Source of the DNA: JBFXAN01 sp050184225
Lineage (GTDB): Bacteria > Chloroflexota > Dehalococcoidia > CAUJGQ01
Direction of reading: 5' to 3'
NCBI GenBank assembly: GCA_050184225.1
Contig: JBFXAN010000046.1
Location: 1 to 41,610, forward strand
Length of the DNA: 41,610 nucleotides
The stretch's first letter is position 1. Every line of letters begins with the position of its first letter. Below, piece after piece: positions 33,192 through 41,610 of this stretch. The translations under genes and the position numbers were made by a program. Under the pieces are notes generated by a model. That model saw nothing but the letters and a program-made list of their open reading frames with translations. It was not told the DNA's origin and ran no database searches.

Positions 33192-34073
33192 ATGCCCGAA
33201 TCAGAAGAGCTCCTTGTCATCAAGATCGGCGGCAGCACGCTTGGCGCCGAAGACACGACGCTGGACGATGTCGTCGGCCTGCAACGCGAGGGCGTGCCCC
33301 TCGTCGTCGTCCACGGCGGTGGACCGGCCGTCACGCAGTGGATGGACCGGCAGGGGCTTACGGCCCGGTTCGTGCGCGGACTGCGCGTAACGGACGCGGC
33401 GTCGCTTGAGATCGTCGTTGCCGTCCTCGCCGGCCTCGTCAACAAGCACCTCGTCGCCGAGGTCAACGCGCGTGGCGGTCAGGCCGCTGGTATCTGCGGC
33501 GCTGACGGACCGACGATCCTCGCCGAGGTCACCGACCCAGAGTACGGCCGTGTCGGCCAGGTCCGCGAAGTCCGCACCCGTCTGCTCAAGACGCTGCTTG
33601 CTGCCGGCTCCGTTCCCTTCTTATCGCCGGTCGGTCTGGAGATGGCGGCCCCCTCCCTTGGCCCCTCCGCCGCCGAGCGAGGGCGGGGAGACTTTAGCCG
33701 AAACGGTGGTTCAGACTCTCCCCTCCCCCACGGAGCGGGGGAGGGGGCCGGTCCTGCTTCACCGCTCCTCAACATCAACGCCGACACGGTCGCGGGTGAG
33801 GTCGCGGCCGCCCTCGGCGCATCACGCCTGGTCTTTCTCACCGACGTTCCCGGCGTGAAGGGTGCTGCCGGCGACTTTGTCTCCGAGCTGACCGCCGACG
33901 AGTGCACGGCGCTGATCGAATCAGGCGCGATCGGCGGCGGCATGATACCGAAGGTGGAGGCGTGCCTCAGGGCAGCTGAGGCCGGCGCCGAGGCGCTGAT
34001 CATCGACGGCCGTCAGCCGCACGCCCTCCGGTCGGCGCTCAGTGGTTCGGTGGTTGGGACGCGGGTGGGCTAG
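33192..34073 (+). CDS. argB: Acetylglutamate kinase with an in-frame palindromic insertion
   Basis: 293 residues; the family usually has about 260. ArgB phosphorylates N-acetylglutamate. Family motifs are intact on either side: VIKIGGSTL at the start, VVVHGGGPAVTQWMDRQGL, LNINADTVAGEVAAALGASRLVFLTDVPGV, and GGMIPKVEACLRAAEAGAEALIIDGR at the end. Between GLEM and SPLLNINAD there are about 38 extra residues rich in Pro, Gly, Ser and Arg, encoded by bases 33644-33760, which carry a palindromic repeat. The insertion lies in the loop before the NINAD motif. It keeps frame, so the protein may be functional. GGA lies 4 bases before the start. phzF follows immediately. Confidence 0.93.
   Translation: MPESEELLVIKIGGSTLGAEDTTLDDVVGLQREGVPLVVVHGGGPAVTQWMDRQGLTARFVRGLRVTDAASLEIVVAVLAGLVNKHLVAEVNARGGQAAGICGADGPTILAEVTDPEYGRVGQVREVRTRLLKTLLAAGSVPFLSPVGLEMAAPSLGPSAAERGRGDFSRNGGSDSPLPHGAGEGAGPASPLLNINADTVAGEVAAALGASRLVFLTDVPGVKGAAGDFVSELTADECTALIESGAIGGGMIPKVEACLRAAEAGAEALIIDGRQPHALRSALSGSVVGTRVG
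33644..33760. repeat. Inserted pair of palindromic elements inside argB
   Basis: A copy with CCCCTCCCTT...GAGGGCGGGG (left) faces a copy with CCCCTCCCCC (33720-33729), an ACGGAGC loop and GGGGGAGGGG (33737-33746). They lie in opposite orientation, as in the 2514-2730 element. Length is in frame with argB and no stop arises. Confidence 0.7.
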
Positions 34074-35006
34074 ATGGCAGGACGTGAGTACCGCTTCGTT
34101 CAGGTTGATGTTTTCACGGATACGATGTTTCGCGGCAATCCGCTCGCCGTGGTGCTCGACGCCGGCGGTCTCTCCGACGATGAGATGCAGTCGATCGCCC
34201 GGGAGATGAACCTCTCCGAAACGACCTTCATCCTGCCATCGCAACGGCCGGAGTGTGTCGCCCGCGTCCGCATCTTCACGCCCGGCGTCGAATTGCCCTT
34301 CGCCGGCCATCCGACGATCGGCACCGGCTATGTCCTCGCGACCGAGGGCCTATTGCCATCTGGCGCGCAAGAGATTGTGATTGAGGAGGGGGTCGGACCG
34401 GTCCCGGTTCGGTTCGAGGGCGATCCGGCCGCACCGCGCTTTACCTGGATGAAGCACGCGCCGGCTGCGTTCGAGCCAGAGGTACGGGATCGCGCTACCA
34501 TCGCAGCGGCACTGAGCCTACCCGAGGCCGAACTGTTTGACGGCGCGCCGATCCAGGTCGGCTCAACCGGGCTGCCGTTCCTCTATGTCCCGGTGCGTGA
34601 CCGGCGGATGGTGGACCAGGTGACACTTAATCCACAGGCGCTGCCCCGGCATCTGTTCAGCCCGGCGGCTGGCGTCTTCATCTTCGCGCCGGACCCGGAT
34701 CCATCCGCGCGTCGCGTCTATTGCCGTATGCTCGGTATCGACGGTGTGGGCATCAGCGAGGATCCCGCCACCGGCTCAGCCAGCGGCCCGCTCGGTGTCT
34801 ATCTCCTGAACCATGGACTCGTTCAGCGAGGTGACGAGGTGCAGATTGTGAGTGAGCAGGGAACGCGGATGCTTCGTCAGAGCTTCATTCACATCCGCAT
34901 CCGAACCAGCGGCGATGCGATCGCCGCGATCGAAGTCGGTGGAAGCACGGTCCGTGTCCTCGAAGGCACGCTCCGGCTTCCCCAAACAACCAGCGCCAAA
35001 CAATAG
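34074..35006 (+). CDS. PhzF family isomerase (phenazine biosynthesis-like)
   Basis: 310 residues, abutting the argB stop with no gap. The PhzF fold has two similar halves: VQVDVFTDTMFRGNPLAVVL at the start and the active-site Glu in EMNLSETTFILP, then FTPGVELPFAGHPTIGTGYVL, and later GVGISEDPATGSASGPLGVYL. Real PhzF enzymes isomerise dihydro-3-hydroxyanthranilate; most homologues have unknown substrates and there are no phenazine genes here. Its position between argB and argD suggests co-transcription rather than a shared pathway. Confidence 0.9.
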   Translation: MAGREYRFVQVDVFTDTMFRGNPLAVVLDAGGLSDDEMQSIAREMNLSETTFILPSQRPECVARVRIFTPGVELPFAGHPTIGTGYVLATEGLLPSGAQEIVIEEGVGPVPVRFEGDPAAPRFTWMKHAPAAFEPEVRDRATIAAALSLPEAELFDGAPIQVGSTGLPFLYVPVRDRRMVDQVTLNPQALPRHLFSPAAGVFIFAPDPDPSARRVYCRMLGIDGVGISEDPATGSASGPLGVYLLNHGLVQRGDEVQIVSEQGTRMLRQSFIHIRIRTSGDAIAAIEVGGSTVRVLEGTLRLPQTTSAKQ

Positions 35007-35017
35007 ACCCCGACACT

Positions 35018-35047
35018 CCCCCGCTCCCGTCGCGACGGGAGCGGGGG
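35018..35047. repeat. 30-bp perfect palindrome before argD
   Basis: CCCCCGCTCCCGTCG followed at once by its reverse complement (15-bp arms, no spacer). The flank GGCCGGGGGGTGAGGG matches the end of the ilvA-side repeat arms; its GAGG lies 7 bases before the argD ATG and may be its ribosome-binding site. Confidence 0.85.
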
Positions 35048-35067
35048 CCGGGGGGTGAGGGCAGACG

Positions 35068-36267
35068 ATGACCACCACAGCCAACTACCAGGATCTCGAA
35101 AGCAAGGTCATGTTCCAGACCGGCCGGCGTGCACCGGTGACGATCGCCCGCGGCGAGGGCAGCCGCGTCTGGGACACCGACGGCAAGGAATATCTGGACT
35201 TCGTCGCCGGCATCGCCGTCGTCAGCCTCGGCCACTCGCATCCCGTCCTCGTCGATGCGATCAAGCAGCAGGCCGAGCAACTGATCCACATCTCCAACCT
35301 CTTCTACTCCGTGCCGCAGGTCGAGCTCGCCGAATTGCTGGTGCAGGTCTCCTGTATGGATCGCGTCTACTTCCAGAACAGCGGCGCTGAGGCGCTGGAG
35401 GCGTGCATCAAGCTCGCCCGGAAGTGGGGACACGAGAAGAAGGACGGCGCCTACGAGATTATCTCGGCGGTTGGCGGGTTCCACGGCCGCACGATCGCCG
35501 CCGTCAACGCTTCGGGCACGCCCAGGTACAAGGAGTTCTTCGGTCCGCAACTGGCGGGCTTCATCAACGTACCGTTCAACGACATCCAGGCGATCAAGGA
35601 CGCCACCACACCGAAGACGTGCGCCATCCTCCTCGAACCGATCCAGGGTGAGGGTGGCGTCAACATTCCCGACGATGACTATCTCACGCAGGTCCGCGCC
35701 TGGTGTGATGAACAGAACATCCTCTTGATCCTGGACGAGGTGCAGACCGGCATCGCCCGCACCGGCACGATGTTTGCCTACGAGCAGTTCGGGATCGAGC
35801 CGGACATCATGGCACTTGCCAAGGGCTTGGCCGGCGGCGTCCCGATCGGCGCCATCCTCGCCAAGGAGGAGATCGCTCAGCTGTTTGTCCCTGGCGACCA
35901 CGGCTCCACCTTCAGCGGCAATCCGCTCGCCACCGCCGCCGGTCACGCCGTGCTGAAGCATATCGTCGATACCAATCTCAGCGAGCAGGTCAAAGCGAAG
36001 GGCGACCGCCTGATGGCGAAGCTCCGCTCGCTAGAAGATCGTCACGGCACGATCACCGAAGTGCGCGGCCGCGGCCTGCTCTGCGCCGTCCAGTTTGACG
36101 AGGATATCGCCGAACAGGTGACGAAAGAGGCGCTCACCGAGGGGTTGCTCTTGAACAACCTCCGCCCCAACGTGCTCCGCATCGCCCCGCCGCTCACCGT
36201 CACCGACGAGGAGATCGACGAGGCGGTGGAGAAGCTGGAGCGCGTCCTCGTCAAGATTGGGAAATAG
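35068..36267 (+). CDS. argD: Acetylornithine aminotransferase
   Basis: 399 residues. A class III PLP aminotransferase that converts N-acetylglutamate semialdehyde and glutamate to N-acetylornithine. The PLP lysine is K252 in MALAKGLAGGVPIGA, and ILDEVQTGIARTGTMFAYE contains the Asp that binds the PLP nitrogen. The N-terminal WDTDGKEYLDFVAGIAVVSLGHSHP is typical of ArgD. GAGGGCAGACG before ATG 35068 offers the ribosome-binding site. Other class III aminotransferases are possible, but the arg context supports ArgD. Confidence 0.93.
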   Translation: MTTTANYQDLESKVMFQTGRRAPVTIARGEGSRVWDTDGKEYLDFVAGIAVVSLGHSHPVLVDAIKQQAEQLIHISNLFYSVPQVELAELLVQVSCMDRVYFQNSGAEALEACIKLARKWGHEKKDGAYEIISAVGGFHGRTIAAVNASGTPRYKEFFGPQLAGFINVPFNDIQAIKDATTPKTCAILLEPIQGEGGVNIPDDDYLTQVRAWCDEQNILLILDEVQTGIARTGTMFAYEQFGIEPDIMALAKGLAGGVPIGAILAKEEIAQLFVPGDHGSTFSGNPLATAAGHAVLKHIVDTNLSEQVKAKGDRLMAKLRSLEDRHGTITEVRGRGLLCAVQFDEDIAEQVTKEALTEGLLLNNLRPNVLRIAPPLTVTDEEIDEAVEKLERVLVKIGK

Positions 36268-36317
36268 TCGATGGTCGATGGCCAGGGTAGTCGAAGCTCC
36301 GGCCAACGTACCGCGGC

Positions 36318-36737
36318 CTACTGATCATCAAATGGCAGAAGCCGGAATGGCCGTCCGCCCGGGCCGAGAACGGCGCGGAAGTGGCGCTGATCGAGGGTGA
36401 GGATGTCCAAACACTGATGGCGCTCCGCGAGGACAACGAGCGATGCGTCCGCCAGCCCCAAATTGAGCGCGGCATATCGATTGATGATCGCGATGGCGGC
36501 CGCAATGTCGGCGGAGTCGAACGATTCGAGTTGGTAGACACCACGCGCCACATCGTTCAACAGCGTCAGTGCCGGCTCCTGGCCCGCGTTTCGGACAATC
36601 AGATAGTCTAGCTCGGCCAGAATGAACGGGGACATGATCCGGTGCTGAGGTAGACGCAGAACCTCTGCGGCGGCCGTGTGATGCCTCTGATTCGGATCCA
36701 CGGCCGCGAGGACGCCGCCGGTGTCGACCAGAATCAT
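36318..36737 (-). CDS. PIN-domain toxin (VapC-like)
   Basis: 139 residues. A PIN-fold RNase: first acidic residue in MILVDTGGVLAAVDP (D5), then a Glu in FILAELDYLI, and the later pair in LGLADASLVVLAE and CLDILTLDQRHFRAV. VapC toxins cleave tRNA or rRNA when free of antitoxin. Its ATG overlaps the antitoxin stop (ATGA), as usual for TA pairs. It is on the minus strand between argD and argG, which are both plus, so it looks inserted. Confidence 0.85.
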   Translation of the reverse strand: MILVDTGGVLAAVDPNQRHHTAAAEVLRLPQHRIMSPFILAELDYLIVRNAGQEPALTLLNDVARGVYQLESFDSADIAAAIAIINRYAALNLGLADASLVVLAERHQCLDILTLDQRHFRAVLGPGGRPFRLLPFDDQ

Positions 36738-36955
36738 TGCTCTCCAAATCCGGCGAGATGTTCATCAACGTGTTCAGCAAAGTGCGGATCGCCGCTGACA
36801 AAGATTGGGATAGTGGGCGGCGGCGGCGTATGGTGCGAAATGGCCAGCTCGATACCTTCGCGAATAATCGCCGCCTCGGTCCGGCCCGTCTCCGCCGCCA
36901 GTCGCTGGACAGCGGCTTTCAGTGCATCAGGTAGGTACAGGGTCGTTTTGTGCAT
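36734..36955 (-). CDS. Ribbon-helix-helix antitoxin (VapB-like)
   Basis: 73 residues starting at ATG 36955. MHKTTLYLPDALKAAVQRLAAETGRTEAAIIREGIELAI is a ribbon-helix-helix (CopG/MetJ-type) DNA-binding domain. The Pro-rich tail (HHTPPPPTIPIFVSGDPHF) and acidic end are expected to wrap the toxin. -10 box TACAAT (36971-36966) lies about 7 bases before GTG 36958, in frame with the ATG, so the start could be leaderless. Antitoxin and toxin probably autoregulate the promoter. The frame also runs open across argG antisense, but that part has no independent support. Confidence 0.8.
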   Translation of the reverse strand: MHKTTLYLPDALKAAVQRLAAETGRTEAAIIREGIELAISHHTPPPPTIPIFVSGDPHFAEHVDEHLAGFGEQ

Positions 36956-37006
36956 CACGCCATACATTGTACCATACGCTGGCACCGTACTCGATGAGGT
37001 GACTCC

Positions 37007-38239
<1,233 letters not shown>

Positions 38240-38253
38240 CCGCCGTCCGACCA

Positions 38254-38279
38254 CGGCCGCTCGCTGTCGCGAGCGGCCG
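38254..38279. repeat. 11-bp hairpin after argG
   Basis: CGGCCGCTCGC (38254-38264) pairs perfectly with GCGAGCGGCCG (38269-38279) around TGTC. It starts 15 bases after the argG stop, so it may protect or end the transcript, but no T-tract follows. Confidence 0.6.
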
Positions 38280-38417
38280 GCGCGACTCACCGCCGATGCG
38301 TGCTGTCTGTCATATATGCGACACATGCGGATTGGCGTGGGGTGAGATACTCAGGTCGCATGAACCGTCCGCTGTCTGACGCGCCCGCCGGGCACCGGAC
38401 GGCAAGGAGTACTGACG

Positions 38418-38747
38418 ATGCCACAGCCCACCGAACGCGACATCATGGTCGTTCAAGAGAAGCTTGCCGAGCTCTACGCGCGCCTGACGCCGGCCCAGCA
38501 GGAAGTGCTGGATACGATCATGGCCGCCGGCCTCGGCTTCATCGACGAGGACGACACCGGCGGCTTCGCCTTCTCCGACGACCTGCTGACGATGGAATCC
38601 CATATGCGCGACCGCATCAGTCATCTGCAGGAAGAGTGGCGGCGCGCCAATACCTCCGCCGCGGCGGGCGAGGACGACCACCAACTCCGCTGGAACCTCC
38701 AGCCACTGATGGACTGGTTCCACCGCCCGCAGCCTCGTCCCGCGTAA
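38418..38747 (+). CDS. 109-residue protein of unknown function
   Basis: Starts MPQPTERDIMVVQEKLAELYARL with AGGAG nine bases upstream. It is helical and acidic (GFIDEDDTGGFAFSDDLLTMESHMRDRI), with a Trp-rich C-terminus (RWNLQPLMDWFHRP). No domain is recognised. Upstream, between 38240 and 38417, there are the hairpin above and an AT-rich stretch (CATATATG) that could hold a promoter; there is no further gene. Confidence 0.7.
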   Translation: MPQPTERDIMVVQEKLAELYARLTPAQQEVLDTIMAAGLGFIDEDDTGGFAFSDDLLTMESHMRDRISHLQEEWRRANTSAAAGEDDHQLRWNLQPLMDWFHRPQPRPA

Positions 38748-38832
38748 CGCGTCCGCGACGCGACGTGGTATTCCGAACGACGATGATTGGCCTGAGCCTG
38801 TTGTAGGACCATGCTCTCAGAAAACATAAATA

Positions 38833-38850
38833 GGCCCCCTTCCGGGGGCC
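38833..38850 (-). terminator. Rho-independent terminator of the minus-strand gene at 38888
   Basis: A perfect 7-bp stem GGCCCCC/GGGGGCC (38833-38839, 38844-38850) with a 4-base loop; on the minus strand it is followed by TATTTATGTTTT. It lies about 38 bases after the stop of the minus-strand gene at 38888. Confidence 0.8.
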
Positions 38851-38887
38851 AATAGACGAGAAGTTGTCGGAAACGCACCGGCGCGGA

Positions 38888-39163
38888 TTAGTCCGCGGCG
38901 ATCGGCACCGGTGTTATCGCCGCGGCGATCTCGACGCGGTAACCCGGGCGAGCGACTGCCCACCGTCGCGACAGGGAACGGGCCTGTGCCGGTGTTTCTA
39001 CCCGGGCAAAGCACAGCGCGGATGGATCCCCGGGCGCGTAGAGCCGGACCTCAAGCTCACCCACCGCCGGAAGTGAGGGCGCGCTCCCGCTGCTCCCGCT
39101 CCGACGTGAGCGTCGATCATGGGCCTGCTTCGATCGGCCGGCAACAACATGTCGAATTGACAT
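38888..39163 (-). CDS. 91-residue protein of unknown function
   Basis: Starts at ATG 39163 (MSIRHVVAGRSKQAHDRR), with GGAGGA about 7 bases upstream. The first half is Arg/Ser-rich; the second half looks folded: ELEVRLYAPGDPSALCFARVETPAQARSL and RRWAVARPGYRVEIAAAI, a beta-alpha-beta pattern. A clean terminator follows. No family recognised. The combination of ribosome-binding site and terminator argues for a real gene. Confidence 0.6.
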   Translation of the reverse strand: MSIRHVVAGRSKQAHDRRSRRSGSSGSAPSLPAVGELEVRLYAPGDPSALCFARVETPAQARSLSRRWAVARPGYRVEIAAAITPVPIAAD

Positions 39164-39347
39164 AGCACGTTCCTCCGCAGTCAGTGACACGATATCGCGT
39201 CGCTTCGTCCCGCTTCAGGTACTCGTGTCCCCAACCATCGGGCTATCTGTCCCGACCCTTTACCGTCCAAAAGGAGCGTATCGGACACCCACCCTCAGCA
39301 GGCGCAGGCCTTATGTGCTCAACGTCGGATGACGCGACATTCGCGGG

Positions 39348-39376
39348 TTGGTTCGGGCGCGGTGATGCGATATGAT
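39348..39376 (+). promoter_or_regulatory. Promoter of the HAD hydrolase gene
   Basis: TTGGTT (39348-39353), 17-bp spacer, TATGAT (39371-39376). The ATG is only 9 bases after the -10 box, so the message would have almost no 5' leader, and no Shine-Dalgarno is present. Confidence 0.6.
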
Positions 39377-39385
39377 ACTTTTGTT

Positions 39386-40150
39386 ATGCCGATCCAGGCC
39401 GTCATGTTCGACCTCGGCGACACGCTCTGGCATTTCCCAAACTTTCCGGACGACACAACCTACCTTGCCGAAGCGTCCCGTCGTGTACTTTCCCGCTTGA
39501 CCGCGTGGGGGCTGGGCGATGGCGTGGTCTGCGACGACCTCGTGCTCGCGATCCGCCGCGCCGATCGCGAGCAGACCCATGCCGCCGAACACTCACACGG
39601 ACGCAGCCCGGACTTCGCGGACCTCGTCCGGCAGTGCGCCGCCGAGTACGGCATCACCCTCAACCGTGATCAAGCTGAGTCACTCTGGGATGCCTGGAAT
39701 GTCGGCGGCGTCTTCTACGGCCGCGTCCTCTTCCCGGACTCGATTCCCACGTTGACGGAACTGCGCCGCCGGGGCTTCAAGCTCGGCGCCGTCACCAACC
39801 GCTCGCTCGGCGGCCATCGTTTCCGCGATGAGTTGCGCGATTGTGGGATGCTCGACCTCTTCGACGCCTACGCGATCTCGTGTGACGACGGTTGGCTGAA
39901 GCCGCATCCCTCCCTCTTTCGTCTTGCAATGGAGAGCTTGCACGTCCGGCCGGACCAGACGGCGATGGTCGGGGACAACCTGCGGGCCGATGTCATGGGC
40001 GCGAAGGCGCTGGGCATGACCGCGATCTGGAAGCGTCCGCCCGGCGTGGTGCAGGAACCGGCGACGCTTGCCAACGGCGCGCTCGCCGAACCGGACTTTA
40101 CGATCGATCATCCTGGTGAATTGCTAGCGTTGCCCATTCTTCAGAGATGA
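39386..40150 (+). CDS. HAD-superfamily hydrolase
   Basis: 254 residues from ATG at 39386, placed by the promoter just upstream. The HAD nucleophile motif is VMFDLGDTLWHFPNFP; motif 2 is KLGAVTNRSLGG (Thr/Asn), motif 3 Lys is in CDDGWLKPHPSLF and motif 4 is MVGDNLRADVMGAKALGM. A cap domain lies between motifs 1 and 2. It is a phosphatase or dehalogenase of unknown substrate. The Asp that usually lies two residues after the nucleophile is Gly here (DLGDT instead of DLDGT), as in some relatives. A second copy of the same start (DLGDTLWHFP) is at 41531. The frame extends upstream to 39329 without support. Confidence 0.88.
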   Translation: MPIQAVMFDLGDTLWHFPNFPDDTTYLAEASRRVLSRLTAWGLGDGVVCDDLVLAIRRADREQTHAAEHSHGRSPDFADLVRQCAAEYGITLNRDQAESLWDAWNVGGVFYGRVLFPDSIPTLTELRRRGFKLGAVTNRSLGGHRFRDELRDCGMLDLFDAYAISCDDGWLKPHPSLFRLAMESLHVRPDQTAMVGDNLRADVMGAKALGMTAIWKRPPGVVQEPATLANGALAEPDFTIDHPGELLALPILQR

Positions 40151-40181
40151 GGATCGAGCGACGCGATAGCGGGACGTGTTC

Positions 40182-41450
40182 ATGACCACCCCACCCTCGA
40201 CGATTGCCGCTGAAACCCAAACCAAAGCGGCGATCGGACACCGGTCCGGTACCGGCACCTTCGATGCACTCGCCAATCGTGACTTTCGCTTCCTGCTCGG
40301 CGGGACGATGGCCGCCAACGCCGCGATGTGGGTCCAGATGATCGCCCAGGGTTGGATCGTCCTCGAGCTCACCGGCTCGTCCGTGGCGCTCGGCGTGATC
40401 TCGTTCATCCGCGGGATCGCGATGTTGGTCGCATCGCCGTTCGGCGGGCTCCTCTCCGACCGTTTCGATCGCCGGTTGATGATGATCATGGCAACCGGCA
40501 TTTCCGCCGCTTCGGCCAGCATCATGACCGTCCTCGTCATCGGCGGACACATTCAGTTATGGCAGCTATTCCTCTTTGCCGCACTCGACGGAGCGCTCGG
40601 ATCGGTGAATCAGCCCGCCCGCCAGGCGCTGGTCTACGATGTCGCCGGTCCGAAGGACCTGACCAATGCGGTCGCGCTTCAGAGCATCGGCATGAACATC
40701 ATGCGACTGCTCGGTCCGTCGCTCGGCGGCGCCCTGATCGGCATCGCCGGCGTCGGCGTCTGCTTCGCCGTCCAGGCGATCTTCTACGTCCTCTCCGTTA
40801 TCGTCTCGTTACAGATCCGCACCCGACCAGCGCGATCAATCCGTATGGCCTCGCTCGCCGAAAGTGTGCTCGGCGGATTTCGCTATGCCCGCCGTCATCG
40901 TTCGATCATGTTGCTGCTGCTCGTCGCCGCCCTGCCCAGCCTCCTGGTCTATCCATACATGAGCTTTATGCCGCTGTTTTCGCAGGACGTTCTCGGCGCG
41001 GATGCCTTCTGGTACGGCGTGCTCATCACCGCCGTCGGCCTCGGCTCGATCGCCGGCGCCCTGATCGCCGCCGGCAGGGCCACCGGCTTTCCGAGGAAGG
41101 GACCGGCGATGCTCGCGATGGCGATGCTCTATGCCGGCATGGTCGGCGTCTTTGCCCTCTCGCATTGGTATCTGCTGTCGTACGCATTGCTCGTGGTCGC
41201 GGGCTTCGCCAACTCGATCAACCTGACGCTCAACAGCAGCCTTGTCCAGTTCTCGACCTCCGATGAGTACCGCGGCCGCGTATCCGGCCTGTATTTCATG
41301 ACCGGCGGGCTCCAACCCTTCGGCAGTCTCGCGATGGGCGGCATGATCGCGCTCGCCGGACTCCAGCCCACTGTTGCCGCCTTCTGCTTCGCCGCCGTCG
41401 CCGCAACCCTCTTGCTCTGGCTACTCTCCCCCACCCTCCGGAGAATGTAA
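40182..41450 (+). CDS. MFS transporter, EntS-like (MFS_3) exporter
   Basis: 422 residues, about 11-12 membrane helices. DALANRDFRFLLGGTMAANAAMWVQMIAQGWIVLELTGS is the start of the MFS_3/EntS family, the A-motif loop is GGLLSDRFDRRLMM, and NQPARQALVYDVAGPKDLTNAVALQS is the family-specific central segment. Such proteins export siderophores, drugs or other metabolites. ATG 40182 is used; GTG 40176 is two codons upstream. It lies 31 bases after the HAD gene and before a second HAD gene, so the three may form a functional unit. Confidence 0.9.
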   Translation: MTTPPSTIAAETQTKAAIGHRSGTGTFDALANRDFRFLLGGTMAANAAMWVQMIAQGWIVLELTGSSVALGVISFIRGIAMLVASPFGGLLSDRFDRRLMMIMATGISAASASIMTVLVIGGHIQLWQLFLFAALDGALGSVNQPARQALVYDVAGPKDLTNAVALQSIGMNIMRLLGPSLGGALIGIAGVGVCFAVQAIFYVLSVIVSLQIRTRPARSIRMASLAESVLGGFRYARRHRSIMLLLLVAALPSLLVYPYMSFMPLFSQDVLGADAFWYGVLITAVGLGSIAGALIAAGRATGFPRKGPAMLAMAMLYAGMVGVFALSHWYLLSYALLVVAGFANSINLTLNSSLVQFSTSDEYRGRVSGLYFMTGGLQPFGSLAMGGMIALAGLQPTVAAFCFAAVAATLLLWLLSPTLRRM

Positions 41451-41453
41451 GCG

Positions 41454-41510
41454 GGGCGTCGGGAATCGGGAGCCGTGGCACTCACACCCAACACCCGTTT
41501 CCCGACGCCC
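41454..41510. repeat. Inverted repeat after the MFS gene
   Basis: Perfect 12-bp arms GGGCGTCGGGAA (41454-41465) and TTCCCGACGCCC (41499-41510) with a 33-bp loop. No T-tract follows. It lies just after the MFS stop. Confidence 0.6.
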
Positions 41511-41515
41511 TCCCG

Positions 41516-41521
41516 TATCAT
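41516..41521 (+). promoter_or_regulatory. -10 box (TATCAT) before the second HAD gene
   Basis: TATCAT ends 9 bases before ATG 41531, the same spacing as at the first HAD gene. No good -35 box is seen. Confidence 0.4.
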
Positions 41522-41530
41522 GTCCGGGTG

Positions 41531-41610
41531 ATGCTTATGGTTCGCGCATTGCTCTTTGATCTTGGCGATACCCTCTGGCACTTTCCGGTGACCATGCCGG
41601 ACGATGCGTT
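41531..41610 (+). CDS. HAD-superfamily hydrolase (partial, cut by right edge)
   Basis: Only 26 complete codons are in the window: MLMVRALLFDLGDTLWHFP followed by VTMPDDA. The motif FDLGDTLWHFP and the following PDD match the HAD protein at 39386, so it is a paralogue. The ATG at 41537 is the alternative start. The rest lies beyond the edge. Confidence 0.75.
   Translation, partial: MLMVRALLFDLGDTLWHFPVTMPDDA

Noticed and set aside
38254..38279. Terminator of argG
   Set aside because: The hairpin is strong but no T-run follows, so it is listed as a repeat.

Overview
The window is a GC-rich bacterial chromosome segment with tightly packed genes, many of them joined by 4-base ATGA stop/start overlaps. 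The gene families suggest a member of the Chloroflexota, probably Thermomicrobia-like: lone ilvA-tlyA-nadK-recN, a Cys-to-Asp MurA, Rex, an LppX/LprG-type lipoprotein, a geranylgeranyl-reductase-family flavoprotein, and several families of short palindromic repeats between genes. The taxon is inferred; no rRNA or tRNA gene was found in the window.

Layout. 1-2478 (minus): glycolate-oxidase-type FAD subunits GlcE (cut by the left edge) and GlcD. 2514-2730: a 217-bp element with perfect 43-bp terminal inverted repeats. 2737-11222 (plus): ilvA, tlyA, nadK and recN in a chain, a small zinc-ribbon protein, an ArgA-like acetyltransferase, a Nudix hydrolase, a methyltransferase and two related proteins of unknown function. 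11454-15940 (plus): ATP synthase beta and epsilon, murA and mreB, separated by hairpin repeats. 15965-20044 (minus): rex with a recognisable promoter/operator, a 43-residue basic protein, a DinB-like protein, pyrE behind a long structured leader, and a drug-type MFS exporter. 20267-24595 (minus): a lipoprotein, selD with an in-frame UGA at the catalytic position (probable selenocysteine), and a type I sulfatase. 24741-31679 (plus): TetR regulator, haloalkane dehalogenase, DUF1330-like protein, metallo-beta-lactamase-fold hydrolase, geranylgeranyl-reductase-family protein, endonuclease III and a YihY/BrkB membrane protein. 31920-38239: arginine biosynthesis (argJ, argB, argD, argG) with phzF and a minus-strand VapBC-like toxin-antitoxin pair embedded. 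38418-41610: small unknown genes, two related HAD phosphatases (the second cut by the right edge) and an MFS exporter.

How it works together. The arginine genes cover acetylglutamate phosphorylation (ArgB), transamination (ArgD), acetyl recycling (ArgJ) and argininosuccinate synthesis (ArgG); the ArgA-like protein at 7931 may prime the pathway. argC, argF and argH are not in the window. The sulfatase/TetR/dehalogenase block looks like an accessory catabolic locus around one divergent operator. Several genes start 6-10 bases after a good -10 box and lack a Shine-Dalgarno sequence, which points to leaderless mRNAs.

The most unusual signals are the UGA-containing selD with a SECIS-like hairpin, the attenuator-like pyrE leader with a possible 14-residue leader peptide, the palindromic element inserted in frame in argB, and the nested operator in front of the TetR gene.
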